DNA of 64,000 bases. It comes from an uncultured Opitutaceae bacterium. Its GTDB lineage: Bacteria > Verrucomicrobiota > Verrucomicrobiia > Opitutales > Opitutaceae. This document shows, piece after piece, positions 48,326 to 59,100 of this stretch. Position 1 is the first letter of the stretch; each line of letters begins with the position of its first letter. Below the pieces are notes generated by a model. The model saw only the letters and a list, made by a program, of their open reading frames with translations. It did not search any database and was not told the DNA's origin. The position numbers and the translations under genes were made by a program. The stretch spans positions 1,807,627-1,871,626 of the forward strand of contig OX638348.1 of the NCBI GenBank assembly GCA_951813085.1. The letters run 5' to 3'.

Positions 48326-48537
48326 TGGAAAGACAACTAGTAGAATCATCAAATTTAGCCTCCATAGGTTATGATCCAGAAACGTCTACATTAGAAGTTG
48401 AGTTTAATAATGGGGCTATTTGGCAATATTTTGATGTGCCAGAATCTGTTTGGCATGAGTTTGAATCATCTGAATCCAAGGGGAAATTCTTTGGCCAAGA
48501 AGTAAGAGGCCAATATAGCGAATCACAAGTTGGTTAG
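48325..48537 (+). CDS. KTSC-domain protein
   Basis: 70 residues. 'SSNLASIGYDPETSTLEVEF' and 'YFDVPESVWHEF' match the KTSC domain, a small fold named for its resemblance to the C-terminus of some lysyl-tRNA synthetases. Its ATG overlaps the HerA stop (TAATG), so it is co-translated with the SIR2-HerA pair. Function is unknown; it may be a regulator or nucleic-acid-binding accessory of the defence system. Confidence 0.85.
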   Translation: MERQLVESSNLASIGYDPETSTLEVEFNNGAIWQYFDVPESVWHEFESSESKGKFFGQEVRGQYSESQVG

Positions 48538-48542
48538 TTTTC

Positions 48543-49219
48543 GTGAGAAATGTATCAAGAAGCTCACCTTGCCCTTGTGGCTCAGGAAAAACTGCTTGGA
48601 TAATGTTATTGAATTTCCTAAGAAGGATGGATTTAAAGGGGAAGGTCTAAAAAGTGCCTCTGATATTCTTGAAGTGGTAAGGGTAATTTTGAGCAAAGGG
48701 AATTTACTTCAATTGATGAAATGAACGAAGAGCTTCAATTATTTAGTGCAAATCAAAACTCTATCCCGAAAATCACCATTTCTTGGACTTGCTCCTGATC
48801 ATATTCATAAAATAATTTATAGTCCTTTTGGGTTGAATAATGGGATTTTTGGTTTTTTCTTCAAAAATACGGTTAAATTGAAGAAGGTTCCTTTCGTTGA
48901 GCAAGCTCTTTATATAATGACTAAACTTAAAGAGGCTGGGCAATTAAAAGCAACCCAAAAAGGTAATTTATCAAAGGCCTTCGTCATTGAGCTATATCAC
49001 CAGTTTTATTCAAATGAGCGTTATGCTCGTTTGCCCAATAAAGAAGATGATATGCCTGAAGTCACAGGGTTAAAACATATTTTGGATACGGCTGGATTAA
49101 TTAAGAAAAGAGCTAATAAATTTTCTCTTACCAAAAAAGGAGAGAAGATAATTGATGGTGAAAAAATATCAGAATTGTTTGATGTTTTGGTTGGCACTTT
49201 ATTTAATAAGTGGAATTGA
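48543..49219 (+). pseudogene. SEC-C motif protein, several frameshifts
   Basis: From GTG 48543 one frame gives 'RSSPCPCGSGK', the zinc-binding SEC-C motif. The next frame continues with 'NCLDNVIEFPKKDGFK', a third with 'FTSIDEMNEELQLFS', and the last ORF (48746-49219) with 'FLGLAPDHIHKIIYSPFG' and a helical C-terminal part. Together they form a SEC-C-headed protein of about 220 residues. Three or more frame changes show that the gene is decayed. It follows the KTSC gene by five bases. Confidence 0.65.
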
Positions 49220-49229
49220 GGATATAGTG

Positions 49230-49551
49230 ATGGATATTCTGAATTAACATTGATTCAGACAAGTGCTATTTTTAACTTTTATTTATTGAAAAAGATGGCT
49301 CAAGATTGTGGGTTTTAGATAAAGAACTTGGTGAAATATACCTCAACGCATTTCCAGCATTAATAAATGAGGTTGCAGACAGCTATTTTGGCTCGGAACA
49401 AGAAATTATCAACTGCTTTTGTGTACGATTTCTTGATAGAGTTTGCCTTCCGGTGGGGCTACTAGAGTCAAAAGAAGAGGGCAAAATTTTAGAGCAAAAA
49501 GTGTTTTATAAGGTAACGCTTTTTTTCAAAGAATTATTCAAGTTTTTTTAG
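49230..49551 (+). pseudogene. Broken small ORF, unknown family
   Basis: Two frames join: the first reads 'YSELTLIQTSAIFNFYLLKK', the second continues 'LGEIYLNAFPALINEVADSY' to 49551. No single start codon leads into both. I do not recognise the family. It converges on the next, minus-strand, small gene, with which it overlaps by four bases. Confidence 0.35.
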
Positions 49552-49787
49552 TTGCTTTCATGGTTGGTCATTTTTTTAGTAAAAGCCTCTAGCGATGGAA
49601 GCCCTTTTTGAACTTTGATAAGGACCTCTTTTTTTACTTTGTTATTAATAATATGAAGTGAGCCAGAGCCAAGTATCACTGAAAAAATTATTGCAAGAAT
49701 TATCTCAATTATCGCACGTATGATTTGCCTCCTAGTTTTGGTTGCGGTTGATGATGTCTCCAACCGTTGTTTTATTCCATTTTCCAC
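49548..49787 (-). CDS. Small single-span membrane protein
   Basis: 79 residues from ATG 49787. A basic start ('KQRLETSSTATKTRRQI') is followed by one membrane helix ('IIEIILAIIFSVILGSG') and a charged tail. It overlaps the end of the recombinase-like fragment by 56 bases. No family is recognised. Confidence 0.45.
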   Translation of the reverse strand: MENGIKQRLETSSTATKTRRQIIRAIIEIILAIIFSVILGSGSLHIINNKVKKEVLIKVQKGLPSLEAFTKKMTNHESN

Positions 49788-50157
49788 CCAGCTTTGATGG
49801 AACCTTTTTCTCGTTTAAGTAATTTGCTATGGCCCTGAATGAGAGGCCTTTATTGCGAAGAGTTATTATCTTCCTGATAACTTTTTGTTCTTCTTTACGA
49901 GGGGCACATTTACCACCAACGAGCTTTTCCCCAAATTTGAGATTTGGTGCTTTTCTACTTTCTTTTGATAGGTCTAGGATTCTCAATGCATCACTAATGC
50001 TAGTTCTAGACCATCCAGAAATTTCGGCAATCTGATAGCTCGACAGGTCTTCTTCAATATAGAGCTTCCTTAAAAGTTCCTCATTTTGAATTGGCGTTGA
50101 AAGGTAGTGAAAAGCCAGTATAATAAGGCTTGAGTAATTATTATCAACGGATGAGGA
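49732..50157 (-). pseudogene. Recombinase-type DNA-binding fragment at island edge
   Basis: About 141 residues beginning at the island border. Two helix-turn-helix regions are visible: 'SSYQIAEISGWSRTSISDAL' and 'LSFRAIANYLNEKKVPS', the latter with 'GGKWNKTTVGDII' as in the C-terminal part of large serine recombinases and related proteins. No catalytic resolvase domain is present, and the native start is lost. In the given sequence it is fused in frame to the arylsulfotransferase-like N-terminus, making a spurious 388-residue ORF. Confidence 0.65.
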
Positions 50158-51149
50158 CTGGTGCGCGTGGCATCTTCCTTCCTCCATCATCAGCCAGTCA
50201 TCTGGGGCGGTATTTCTTAGGAGCAATCCATTATCGAGCAAATACGATCCCGAACCTTCAGGCATTCCCTCCCGGTTGTGCTCCCACTTGTGCACGACCT
50301 CACCCTTCGAATCCAACAAATAGGTGTCGCTTGCCATCTGCAGGTCGGAAGCGACGTTGACTTCACTAAACAGGGTGTATCCGGAATAAGCCCGATCGTC
50401 TTCGCCAGGCATAATCGCATCGGTGACTTCCGGATTATTCAGCAACACGGCCAGAGATCCCTCGATCATGCCACCGGGGAGTTGACGGAAACGAACAAAC
50501 TCCTCCATCAATGATTCACGAACATCTTCGGGCAGACCCTCAAGCCGTTCAGACATGGCATTTCGCATCATTTCGTCCCGGTTCATGCCTTCGCCATTCA
50601 TTCGTTCCCGCATAAGCTCCCTCATGCGTTCCCGGTCCATCCCTGGCTGGTTCATGCGTCGTTGCCGGCCAGATTCTACATCCCTTTCCCCGGTATCACC
50701 AACTGCGACCGCTCCGTAAGCGCCGCCCCCGGGGCGGCGCACTAGGGTGGCGTCGAGCAACTCTTCAATAACCAGTTTCCCATCATCATTAATATCCAGC
50801 CTTTTAAGCTGATCAATGGATCCTTCGATCTCCTCGGGTGAAGTGACATATCCGCGTTCCGGTCGATAACGCGGATTGCGGTTTGGAGCCTCACCCATCC
50901 AGGAAAAGGCCCAGGACCACCCAATTCGGATTCAGAAATAGCGCCGTCTTTATCGCCATCAATTGCCAGCAGGGCTGTTCGCGCAACATTCATTTCCATT
51001 GCGTCAACTACCTGATCGCTGTTAGAATCCAATGCCCTCATTATCGGCGTGCCATACCAATAATCTAAATTCTGAGCATTGGCATCAATATATATGAGAG
51101 CTAAAGGTAGCGCTAAAAAATGAGCCAAAAATAATTTATTGATTTTCAT
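50158..51149 (-). pseudogene. Arylsulfotransferase-like gene, 5' part split by island
   Basis: ATG 51149 begins a signal peptide ('KLFLAHFLALPLALIYIDANA'). Then come EF-hand-type calcium loops ('DSNSDQVVDAMEM', 'DGDKDGAISESEL', 'DINDDGKLVIEEL'). A frameshift near 50898 splits the first and later EF-hands. The frame then enters the arylsulfotransferase-like part ('SDTYLLDSKGEVVHKWEHN'), which is cut at 50158 by the island. The rest is at 33720-34814. Whole, the protein would be about 695 residues with calcium-binding N-terminal repeats. Confidence 0.75.
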
Positions 51150-51640
51150 ATTCGGGTTAATCGATATTTCTAGGTCTTTCTCGCGATCAAGATATATTCA
51201 GTTTATATTCTAATGTATATGTACCTGAACGCCGATTCGCATTGAAATGTTACAGTTTTGAGATTAGATTTTTCAGACGTGAATTCGGGATTGTTTAGTG
51301 GGGGATCGTCAAAGAAATTGAGGATGTATATTAGCGTGAAGAGCAATGAAGATAATCAAAATAGATGAGCAAGTGCTTCAGGTAACGTTTCCGACAAGAC
51401 GATTATAGTTAGCCCTATTATTTTTAGTTAAGTTGGAACGATCATCGTGACCGTTCCTATTGTAGTCTCGCTCAGCTACACACCTAAAATTAAGTTGATC
51501 GCTCATCTCTTCTCGGTAAGCGCTATTAGTTCCTTAAGTTTTCCTAAAACCTCCGAGAGTGTTTTATCGTTTTTGTATTCAGATAGCATATACATTTAAA
51601 TCCGATCTCCTATTAGTTGATCCCTTAATTCGGGTCGCCG
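51150..51640. other. Intergenic stretch with one hairpin
   Basis: No gene is seen. A hairpin at 51435-51457 (GGAACG ... CGTTCC, 10-bp stem with one mismatch, 3-base loop) could be a terminator for the preceding minus-strand gene at 51641, though it lacks a T run. Confidence 0.4.
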
Positions 51641-53438
51641 TCATTTTGCCGAAATGCTAAGACGAAAGAACATCCCGCTACCCTCTTCTTTAGTAAATCT
51701 AACAAGCACGTTTTCCGTACCATTTTGGTTATCGGTTACCTGCTCGGCATAATCGACATCCGGAACCGCTAGTCGCCAATTCAACAGATCCGTTGAGTAC
51801 TCGTAACTGAATGGCTCGTTGCTGAAGTTGCCTTCAATTCTAGTATATTCTACAACAAACTTATCCTCTGCTTCACTCAAAGCTTCAGGCAAGTTACTCA
51901 ACTCGCCGGCCGCTGAGTTTTGGGGATCCATGCCCAGCGCGTACTCAGCTAAATTCTCGATACCATCAAGGTCCAAATCGTCCAGAATACCTGTTCCTGG
52001 CAAGTCGGTTGAGCCAAAGACACTCTCCCTCCAAGCGTCGTAGGAATCTTCAAGAGTGATGCTAGTCAATCGCGATAGGCCCGAATAATCCAACGGGTAC
52101 TTTTGAGCTTTGAAGATCTGGCCGCCTCTTTGTGATTCTGGGCGGTCCAATTGAAGTTGTCTCGCATCGAAATCCCATACGAGATTTCCGTTCTCATCAT
52201 GTTCGACCAACCAGAAGAGCGAAGCCGACGTTGTCAAAATATGCCCATTCTCGAGCTTCTGACCTCCTCCGGAAAACGCGCTGTTCAATAGAGGATTGCT
52301 GGGACTGTATTCAGCCAGTATTGTAGGCGCGCTGGGCCCGAATGGGGCGCCCGGGGTATAGGCATACCCATCGCCCTCATAGGGGACTTCGATCTCCATA
52401 AACTGCGACCAGGCGTTTCGCCCGGCGGGGCGCGGGTCGGTTGTAGAATGGTTGTTGTGGATAGTGATCTTTCCGCTGCCGTCCATTAGCCATCGCGCGT
52501 CGTGCTGGGTATCCGTCCACCACCATGAAGTATAAGGTCGCCGGATCTCCGCCTCCATAGTCGTAGGCGGCGGGATTGCCCCAGCGGTAGAGAATGTCGC
52601 CGCCCTTTCCTCGATTGCCACCGCTTGAAGAAGCCGCCTCTTCGGTTGTCGTGCTGTGGTCGATTACGTAGATTTCATCGTAGGTAACGGAACTGAATAG
52701 TATTTCATCCCTGATGGGGTTGTAATCGATTGAATTCATATGCGTATGGGTGCCGACCAATATAGGGAAAAAACCACCCGATGAATCAAAGTAGTGGAGG
52801 TCGAATTTTTCGGGATGATCAGCAACGACGCCGTAGTTGGGGAGCTCAGGATTACGATCCTGAATGACATGATCGATCCATCTCCATTGCCACACGATTT
52901 CGGTAGATCCGCCTTCCAAGTTGGGTTTGAGTTCGTAGAGGACGTCGATCAGCAGTCTTTCTTGGTTGGGAACGTCCCAGCCAAATTCTGCAACGGCCTC
53001 TTGTGGATCGTATAAATGGTAGGCGGCAACGAGAATGTTTCCATTGGGCAGAAGCTCCACATCGTGGTGATAGCACTCTATATCGTCGGATCCATCGTAC
53101 TCCCAAACGACATTTCCCTCCCAGTCTACCATCTGGAGAAGCCCCCATTTCCCGACGCTGAAATCGTTTACCCTAGCCGCGTCGCTCAGAACGCCTCGCA
53201 GGAAGAATCCATCCGGAGTCAGATAGCCGGGGGATGATTCGGGTGAAGTGATGTCGCTGTTATCCCATCGATGAAGGACATCGCCATCGGAGTTTATTAT
53301 ATAAGCATCCTTCGCCAGGTCCTGATTCGTAGCGATACCGCTTGTATATATAAAAATGAGGTGGTCTGGATCTTGCAACTGAGCGAAGGCCTTGCCAGCC
53401 GAGAACAAGACAAAACTCAAAACGAAGCAGATCGCCAT
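51641..53438 (-). pseudogene. Secreted arylsulfotransferase-like protein, one frameshift
   Basis: From ATG 53438 a signal peptide ('AICFVLSFVLFSAGKAFA') leads into propeller repeats ('YIINSDGDVLHRWDN', 'HDVELLPNGNILVAAYHLY'). Near 52530 one base is lost, and the product continues in a second frame ('TSWWWTDTQHDARWLMDGSG') to 51641. Repaired length is about 600 residues. The end has 'DLDLDGIENLAEYALGM' and a 'YEYSTDLLNWRL' C-terminal domain. It is a close paralogue of the island-split gene and probably moves sulfate groups or binds a ligand in the periplasm; the specific catalytic His is not identified. Confidence 0.7.
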
Positions 53439-53739
53439 AACTCTATATGGACTACATCTTTGTGAACGTTCTCTTTTTGACGCGATGGCGCGTCGCGCAA
53501 ACAGATGTTTCGTAAACCAAGTGAATTGGGTTAGCTGAATCATGCATTAAGAATAGCGCGACGCTTATGACATCTACATGAAGCTGGATCATTTTATATT
53601 AAAAATAAGGCTGAACAGCTTCATCTTCCTGTCATTTAAAGGAATGTATACTTTCGCATCCGCATCTAGAATTATAGAGGGTGGAAGCGTGCCCAGCGAT
53701 TGACGGAACGCCCCTAGCCCAACTAAACTCAACCAGACA

Positions 53740-54390
53740 ATGAGAACCCTCGTCATCGAAGACCAACCCGACTTGCTTCGCACTTTGGCAAAGACGTTGC
53801 GGGAGGAAGGCTTCGCGGTGGACACCGCCGCTGACGGCGAAGAAGGGCTCACCAAAGCGCTCTACACCGGCTACGATGCGATCGTGCTCGACCTGATGCT
53901 CCCAAAGCTAAATGGCTGGGAATTTCTCGAGCGCCTGCGTCAGAGTCGAGACATGCCAGTGCTTGTCCTGACTGCCCGCGATGCAGTTCCAGACCGAATA
54001 CGCGGCCTCGATGGCGGAGCGGACGACTACCTGACCAAGCCCTGCGACCTCGATGAACTGCTCGCCCGAGTGCGAGCGCTGATCCGACGCAGCGCCGGCA
54101 AGCCGACACCGCGCATCGAAATTGACGACGTCGTGATCGACACCGCTTCGCGCCGGGCTGAGAAAGCGGGAAACCAATTGACCTCACCGCTCGCGAATAT
54201 TCCCTCCTCGACGTTCATGATGCTCCGCCGCGGCAGTGTCGTGTCCCGTACCGAACTCTACGAACACCTTCTCGACGAAGACGAGGACACGCTCTCGAAC
54301 GTGATTGACGTACACGTCTATCGCCTCCGCAAAAAAATCGGTCAAGACTTCCTCAAAACGCGCCGCGGGCTCGGCTACTGCATAGAGTAA
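53740..54390 (+). CDS. OmpR-family response regulator, internally altered
   Basis: 216 residues. The receiver has 'TLVIEDQPDLLRTL' and phospho-acceptor Asp in 'IVLDLMLPKLNGWEFL', with 'VLTARDAVPDRIRGL'. The winged-helix end is 'VIDVHVYRLRKKIGQ...RGLGYCIE'. Between 54178 and 54220 the protein reads 'LTSPLANIPSSTF'; the neighbouring frame reads 'DLTAREYSLLDV', the conserved sequence. So a pair of compensating indels has replaced about 14 residues of the DNA-binding domain entry. It is followed six bases later by the kinase gene. Confidence 0.8.
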   Translation: MRTLVIEDQPDLLRTLAKTLREEGFAVDTAADGEEGLTKALYTGYDAIVLDLMLPKLNGWEFLERLRQSRDMPVLVLTARDAVPDRIRGLDGGADDYLTKPCDLDELLARVRALIRRSAGKPTPRIEIDDVVIDTASRRAEKAGNQLTSPLANIPSSTFMMLRRGSVVSRTELYEHLLDEDEDTLSNVIDVHVYRLRKKIGQDFLKTRRGLGYCIE

Positions 54391-54396
54391 TACCCA

Positions 54397-55812
54397 ATGA
54401 GCGCCTTCCACCAATCGATACGCTGGCGCCTGCAGCTCTGGCACTCTACGCTCCTCGTTGTCGTCCTAGTGTCCTTTGGCTTAACCGCCTACTGGGCTCG
54501 TCAAAGACAAGCTCTACAAGCAGGTCGACGCCGACCTGCGAGACCGTATGTCTCTTGTGATTGCCGGGATCGGGCCGGAGCAGAGCGAAACCGGCGGGTT
54601 TCTGAAGGCAGGATTTCGTCTTGCCGAAGACCAGGAAGCCTTGTTCGGCCGTGACCAGCCGGACGCCTATACTATGTGGTTTGGCTACCCCCTGGAGACG
54701 AGCAGCGCGCTTCCGCCGACGCGCCCTCGGATATCCCAAGGCCAGAAACAGATGAAATTCCGCAAGGAGGCAGCGTGCGTATGAGCGGCGACCTCCGAGA
54801 GCTCGTAGCCGTTTCCGATCGTCGCCGAGGATCGCAAGTGACGCGCGCCAACCGTCCACCCTTGGCGGTGGCAGTTGTGGGCATCTCGACCGCCACTACC
54901 CAGGCGGAGCTCGAGCGCTTCGCATTTCTGCTCACCCTTACCGGGAGCTGCGTGTTTGTCATAGGATTGGCCGTCGGATGGCTCGTCTCTGGACGTGCGA
55001 TCCGTCCAATCAAAACCATCAGCGCCACAGCGAAAACCATAGCAGAAGGCAACCTCTCCGAACGGATCGATGTCGGGAATACCCAGAGCGAACTCGGCGA
55101 ACTCGCCGCGGTTCTAAATGACACCTTCGAGCGGCAAGCCCAGTTCACAGCCGATGCCTCCCACGAACTGCGCACCCCGACATTCGTAATCCTCTCCCAG
55201 GCGCAGTCCGCGCTGCGACGCGAGCGCTCAAAAGAGGAAAACCGCAAAGGCTTCGAGATCTGCGAACGCGCCGCGCGCCAGCTGCAAGATCTCATCGAGG
55301 CCTTGCTCTTTTTGACCCGGATCGATGGGGGAGAAAACCATCAGGACCGGGATCCTTGCGACCTCGGAACGATCGCTACCGAGGGGGTCGCACTCCTCCA
55401 ACCGCTCGCAACAAGCCGTGATATCAACCTGCGGGTCGATAGCGAGCCCGCATCCGTCGAGGGTGACGCTCGGCAATTGCGACAAGTCGTATCCAATCTC
55501 GTGGGCAACGCGATCGAGCACATCCGTCCGGGAGGCAACGTCCATGTGACGGTGGCCAAAAAAGACCAAAGCGCCATTTTGAAGGTCAGCGACAACGGTC
55601 CTGGGATTCATTCCGACGACACGCCTCACATCTTCGACCGCTTTTACCGAGCCGATAAATCGCGCTCTTCAGCCGACGGTCACCTTGGACTCGGCTTGGC
55701 GATTTGCAAAGTCATTGTCGAAGCGCACGATGGCTCGATCGAGGTCTCGAGCCAAATAGGCGAAGGTTCGGTATTCACCGTCACCATACCGGCTCTGTCA
55801 GCCAATGCCTGA
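54397..55812 (+). pseudogene. Sensor histidine kinase with two frameshifts
   Basis: ATG 54397 starts a membrane anchor ('WHSTLLVVVLVSFGLTAYW'). Near 54500 and near 54670 the frame changes; the intermediate frame reads 'KQVDADLRDRMSLV' and the final frame, 54676-55812, holds a second helix, HAMP ('GRAIRPIKTISATAKTIAEG'), H-box 'DASHELRTPT' and HATPase 'DNGPGIHSDD' with 'GLGLAICKVIVE'. It is the partner of the OmpR-type regulator. Repaired length is about 470 residues, normal for the family. Its ligand is unknown. Confidence 0.8.
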
Positions 55813-56138
55813 CTTGGCGCCCTTCCGGAGAGAACCAGATCGCTTCACATCGATTTGCTGATAGGCAACATCAAGCTCAAGCAGTCCCGCGGGATCCATT
55901 CCCAACCGCGACGTGGCTTGGGCAGATTATCCACCAATTTGGCTCCTTTGCGTTCCAACTCAACCAATAAACCGGGGATGAACAGAAAACCACAGGAAAA
56001 GAACTATCACGACCAACGAACCGACTGTCAACTTCCAAGGTGACGCGTCCGACAAACCAGAGCGCTTCGCTATCTCGACAATATTCGCTTCAACGAAACG
56101 TCCCGAAGCTTGTCATGTAAATTCCAATACACTCCTCT
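55813..56138. other. Intergenic stretch with repeat-like string
   Basis: At about 55852-55876, GATTTGCTGATAGGCAACATCAAG resembles the inner part of the 160-bp repeats (without their tRNA-like end). The rest has no gene or motif that I can support. Confidence 0.35.
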
Positions 56139-59100
56139 TCATTGCGACTGGGGACTGTAGTTGATTCTCAAGCGTAGATAGCTCGCATCCTCCAGAGTAT
56201 TCAAATCCAGAGCAACCTCGTAAACGATGTAACTCGCCGTTTCTTCGATTTGCTGAGCAGCCGCGCTGGAATCATTCCATTGACCAGTGAAAGAACTTCG
56301 CAACGCCTCAACCGTTATCCCTATCGCCTCTTTGCTTTGCGCATATCGCAAGTAGACCAACGAACCTTCCCTCCGAACTCCCAGGAGCAAAAGATCAAGG
56401 TCTTTATCTCCAGCGAAACCGAGCGCATAGTCTTCCAAATTACTTCTGCCATCGCCGTCTCGATCTTCGTCAATACCGTTATTCTGCGTATCGCCATACG
56501 TCGATTCGAACTAGGACTCGTAGGTTTGGCCAAACTGGGCGAATAGCTCGATGTCTCTCCCGACCGATAGGTCTATCGTTGATTGCGAGCTGTTGATATC
56601 GCCTTTCCAACCGAGAAAGAGCCAACCTTCTTCGGGAGTCGCCGTGAGAGAGATCTGATCCCCAAACTCAGCCTGCCCGGTTCCGGGCGCCCCTGTTATC
56701 GATCCACCGCGACCGGAGGAAATATCTACCGCGTAAACACGAGGCATGAATGTGCCGACCAACGAGTAGTCCTGATCCATGGTAAGGGAGGCGACCTCCT
56801 CGCGTTGCGCGACGGCGCCGGTCCATTGGTCGAATTCAAATCCGAATGCCGCTTTTGCCACTAATTGAACGTCCGATCCTTTCGCATACATTCCGTCTCC
56901 ATCGAACCCGAGGACTTCACCTTCGCCATTCAGTTCCAAATTCAGCCGGAAGCCCTCGACCGATACAGCGATCCCTTCCGAGAAATAGAAGTCGTTTACG
57001 GAGTTTCCATCTCGCGAAACCATGTCATTGTTCAAACGCGTTTTTAGATAGAAATCTCCAGGCGATATATCGTCGGGAACCGAAAAGGACTGACTAAACG
57101 TAGCCGTTTGGCCCGGAGCAATAACAGTCGAATCAAGCGCCAGCTGAGTCCACATCCCCGACCCAGCATCCGGTCTTCCAAACGGGCCTTTGCTCTTGCT
57201 CAAGACAAGATCTACGGCTCCCAGCGAACTTGTTGCGATCGGCTCGGATCCGAAGTTCCTCAGACTCAACTCCAGTGAAACCGAGTTGCCCGGAGCAAAC
57301 TCTGTCGCCTGAATCTCGGCGTCCACGATGCCAACATCGTTCTTCGTGAGATCGATAAACGCCAAGTTTTCATCGTACAGCTGTATCGCTCTGCCACTGC
57401 TAGCCAACTTCACCTTGTAGGGGAAATACTGCTCCCAAGCTATTCCATCGGCGGATCTCCACACAGACTCTCCAACCGAATAAAAATAATCCATGTCGCG
57501 ATAAACTTCGTTGGTCGCCTCGGCAGGCAAACTCCGTTCAATCCAGTTCAATCCGTCAGAGCTCGTCAGAAAACGGTTTCCTTCTAAAGCAGCCCCAATC
57601 AAGTCTTCAGTACGGACGATGGAGAGCGTAAAGGACTCTGAGATTGTGACCTGCGTCCAATTTCGACCGTCGTCAGTTCCGGTATACAAACGTCCATTGT
57701 CCGTCTTCAGATAGAGCTTGTTTTTAAAGAAAAAGACGCCTTCGAAAAAATCCGTATCCGCGGGTAACGATCGTCGCTCCCAATTGATGCCATCAACCGA
57801 CCGACCCAAGTCCAGTCCGTGTTCAAACATCCAAAACGCCTGTTCTCCGTCGCTAAACACATACTGTGGACCACCCATCCAGTTTGGTGGAGAAGCCGCG
57901 CTCCAACTCGTTCGATTGGCGCCCAAAAATACATCTCCATTCCAAATACCGACAAATCGGCCATTCAGTTCCGCCGCTTTTTCGATCACGACAGATGAAA
58001 CCCAATCCCACTCGCCGTTTGCCGCTTGCGCGTACGCTCTCTGTCCTATCACCGCAAGCAAGTCCTCATCTCCGTACAGCGCAACGCCCTCGAAATTGAA
58101 TACTGGATTGATTACCGTACGCGTCCAATTCGATCCGTTTTGCGAAACTCTCAATAGTTCCTCCCCGGTTCCAGATTTACTCAACAATGCAAAACCCGCA
58201 TTCGATACGGTCAGGTCATTAAAGCGAGTCGAATAAAAGGAATCCCAGGACTCTCCAAACGGTGTCCATGAAACACCGTCTTCAGAACAGGCGAGCGAAA
58301 CAATCGGCCCATCGTGTCCTGAACCAACTCTGGCAATGCTATAATAGGACCCTGAATAGTTCTCAACCAAACCGATCAAATCAACCCCTTCGATGCCTTG
58401 CCAAACCAGTCCATCGTCCGATGCAAAGGCAACGCTTTGTCCTTCATTCAATATAAAATGCTTGTCGCCGATTTTCTCTATCTTCCAGGAAGAGTTCAGT
58501 TCAAAATCGAATCCCGAAACCCGCGTCCAGGACTCAAGATTCTCGCTCCACCAAAGCGCTCTATCGATTATAGCAATATAGTAATTTGTAATTTGGTGAG
58601 CATATCCAACCCAATAAGGTATTCCCATTGAGAATCGTCTCGATGCGCTCGGAGACACGCCCAGGACCACCAATATACGACAAGCCATCACTTCGGTGGA
58701 AACGTATTCTACCGAATCGTCAAAGTCTTCAACCCCGTTCAATTTTTCTCCTGTCGAAGTCGAAAACCAGCTAACCCCATCAAGAGACAGAATCTCGTTC
58801 CCGACAAAAAGACCGCCCGCTAGAATCAAATCGCGGTCTACCGGAACATCAATGAACGTCCATTCCGCTCCGTCGTCACTATAGGCCAATCCCGCCTGTG
58901 GCGCGACGGCGACTATGACGTCGTCATTCGCGACAACTCTCTCGAACAACTCGACGATTGGAGTCTGGACCCCCTTCCATTCGATCCCATCTAGCGACTG
59001 GTAAATTCTGCCTCCCACTCCCACTCCGTAGACCGCGCCATTGAATTCCACCGTATCGTAAAACCAATTATCGCTCCCGGGCACGCTGGTATAGATTTTA

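Larger units (their letters stand above)
34815..50157. mobile_element. AT-rich genomic island with restriction and defence genes
   Basis: The base composition changes sharply to AT-rich at both edges, and codon use differs from the flanks. The island interrupts an arylsulfotransferase-like gene; deleting it exactly restores that frame. Both outer ends are truncated genes: a substrate-binding protein at the left and a recombinase-like fragment at the right. There is no clear target duplication (only a base or two of microhomology), no flanking inverted repeat and no tRNA at the boundary. The cargo is mainly phage defence. This is either a real illegitimate insertion or a chimera of two genomes made by assembly or amplification. 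Confidence 0.7.
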
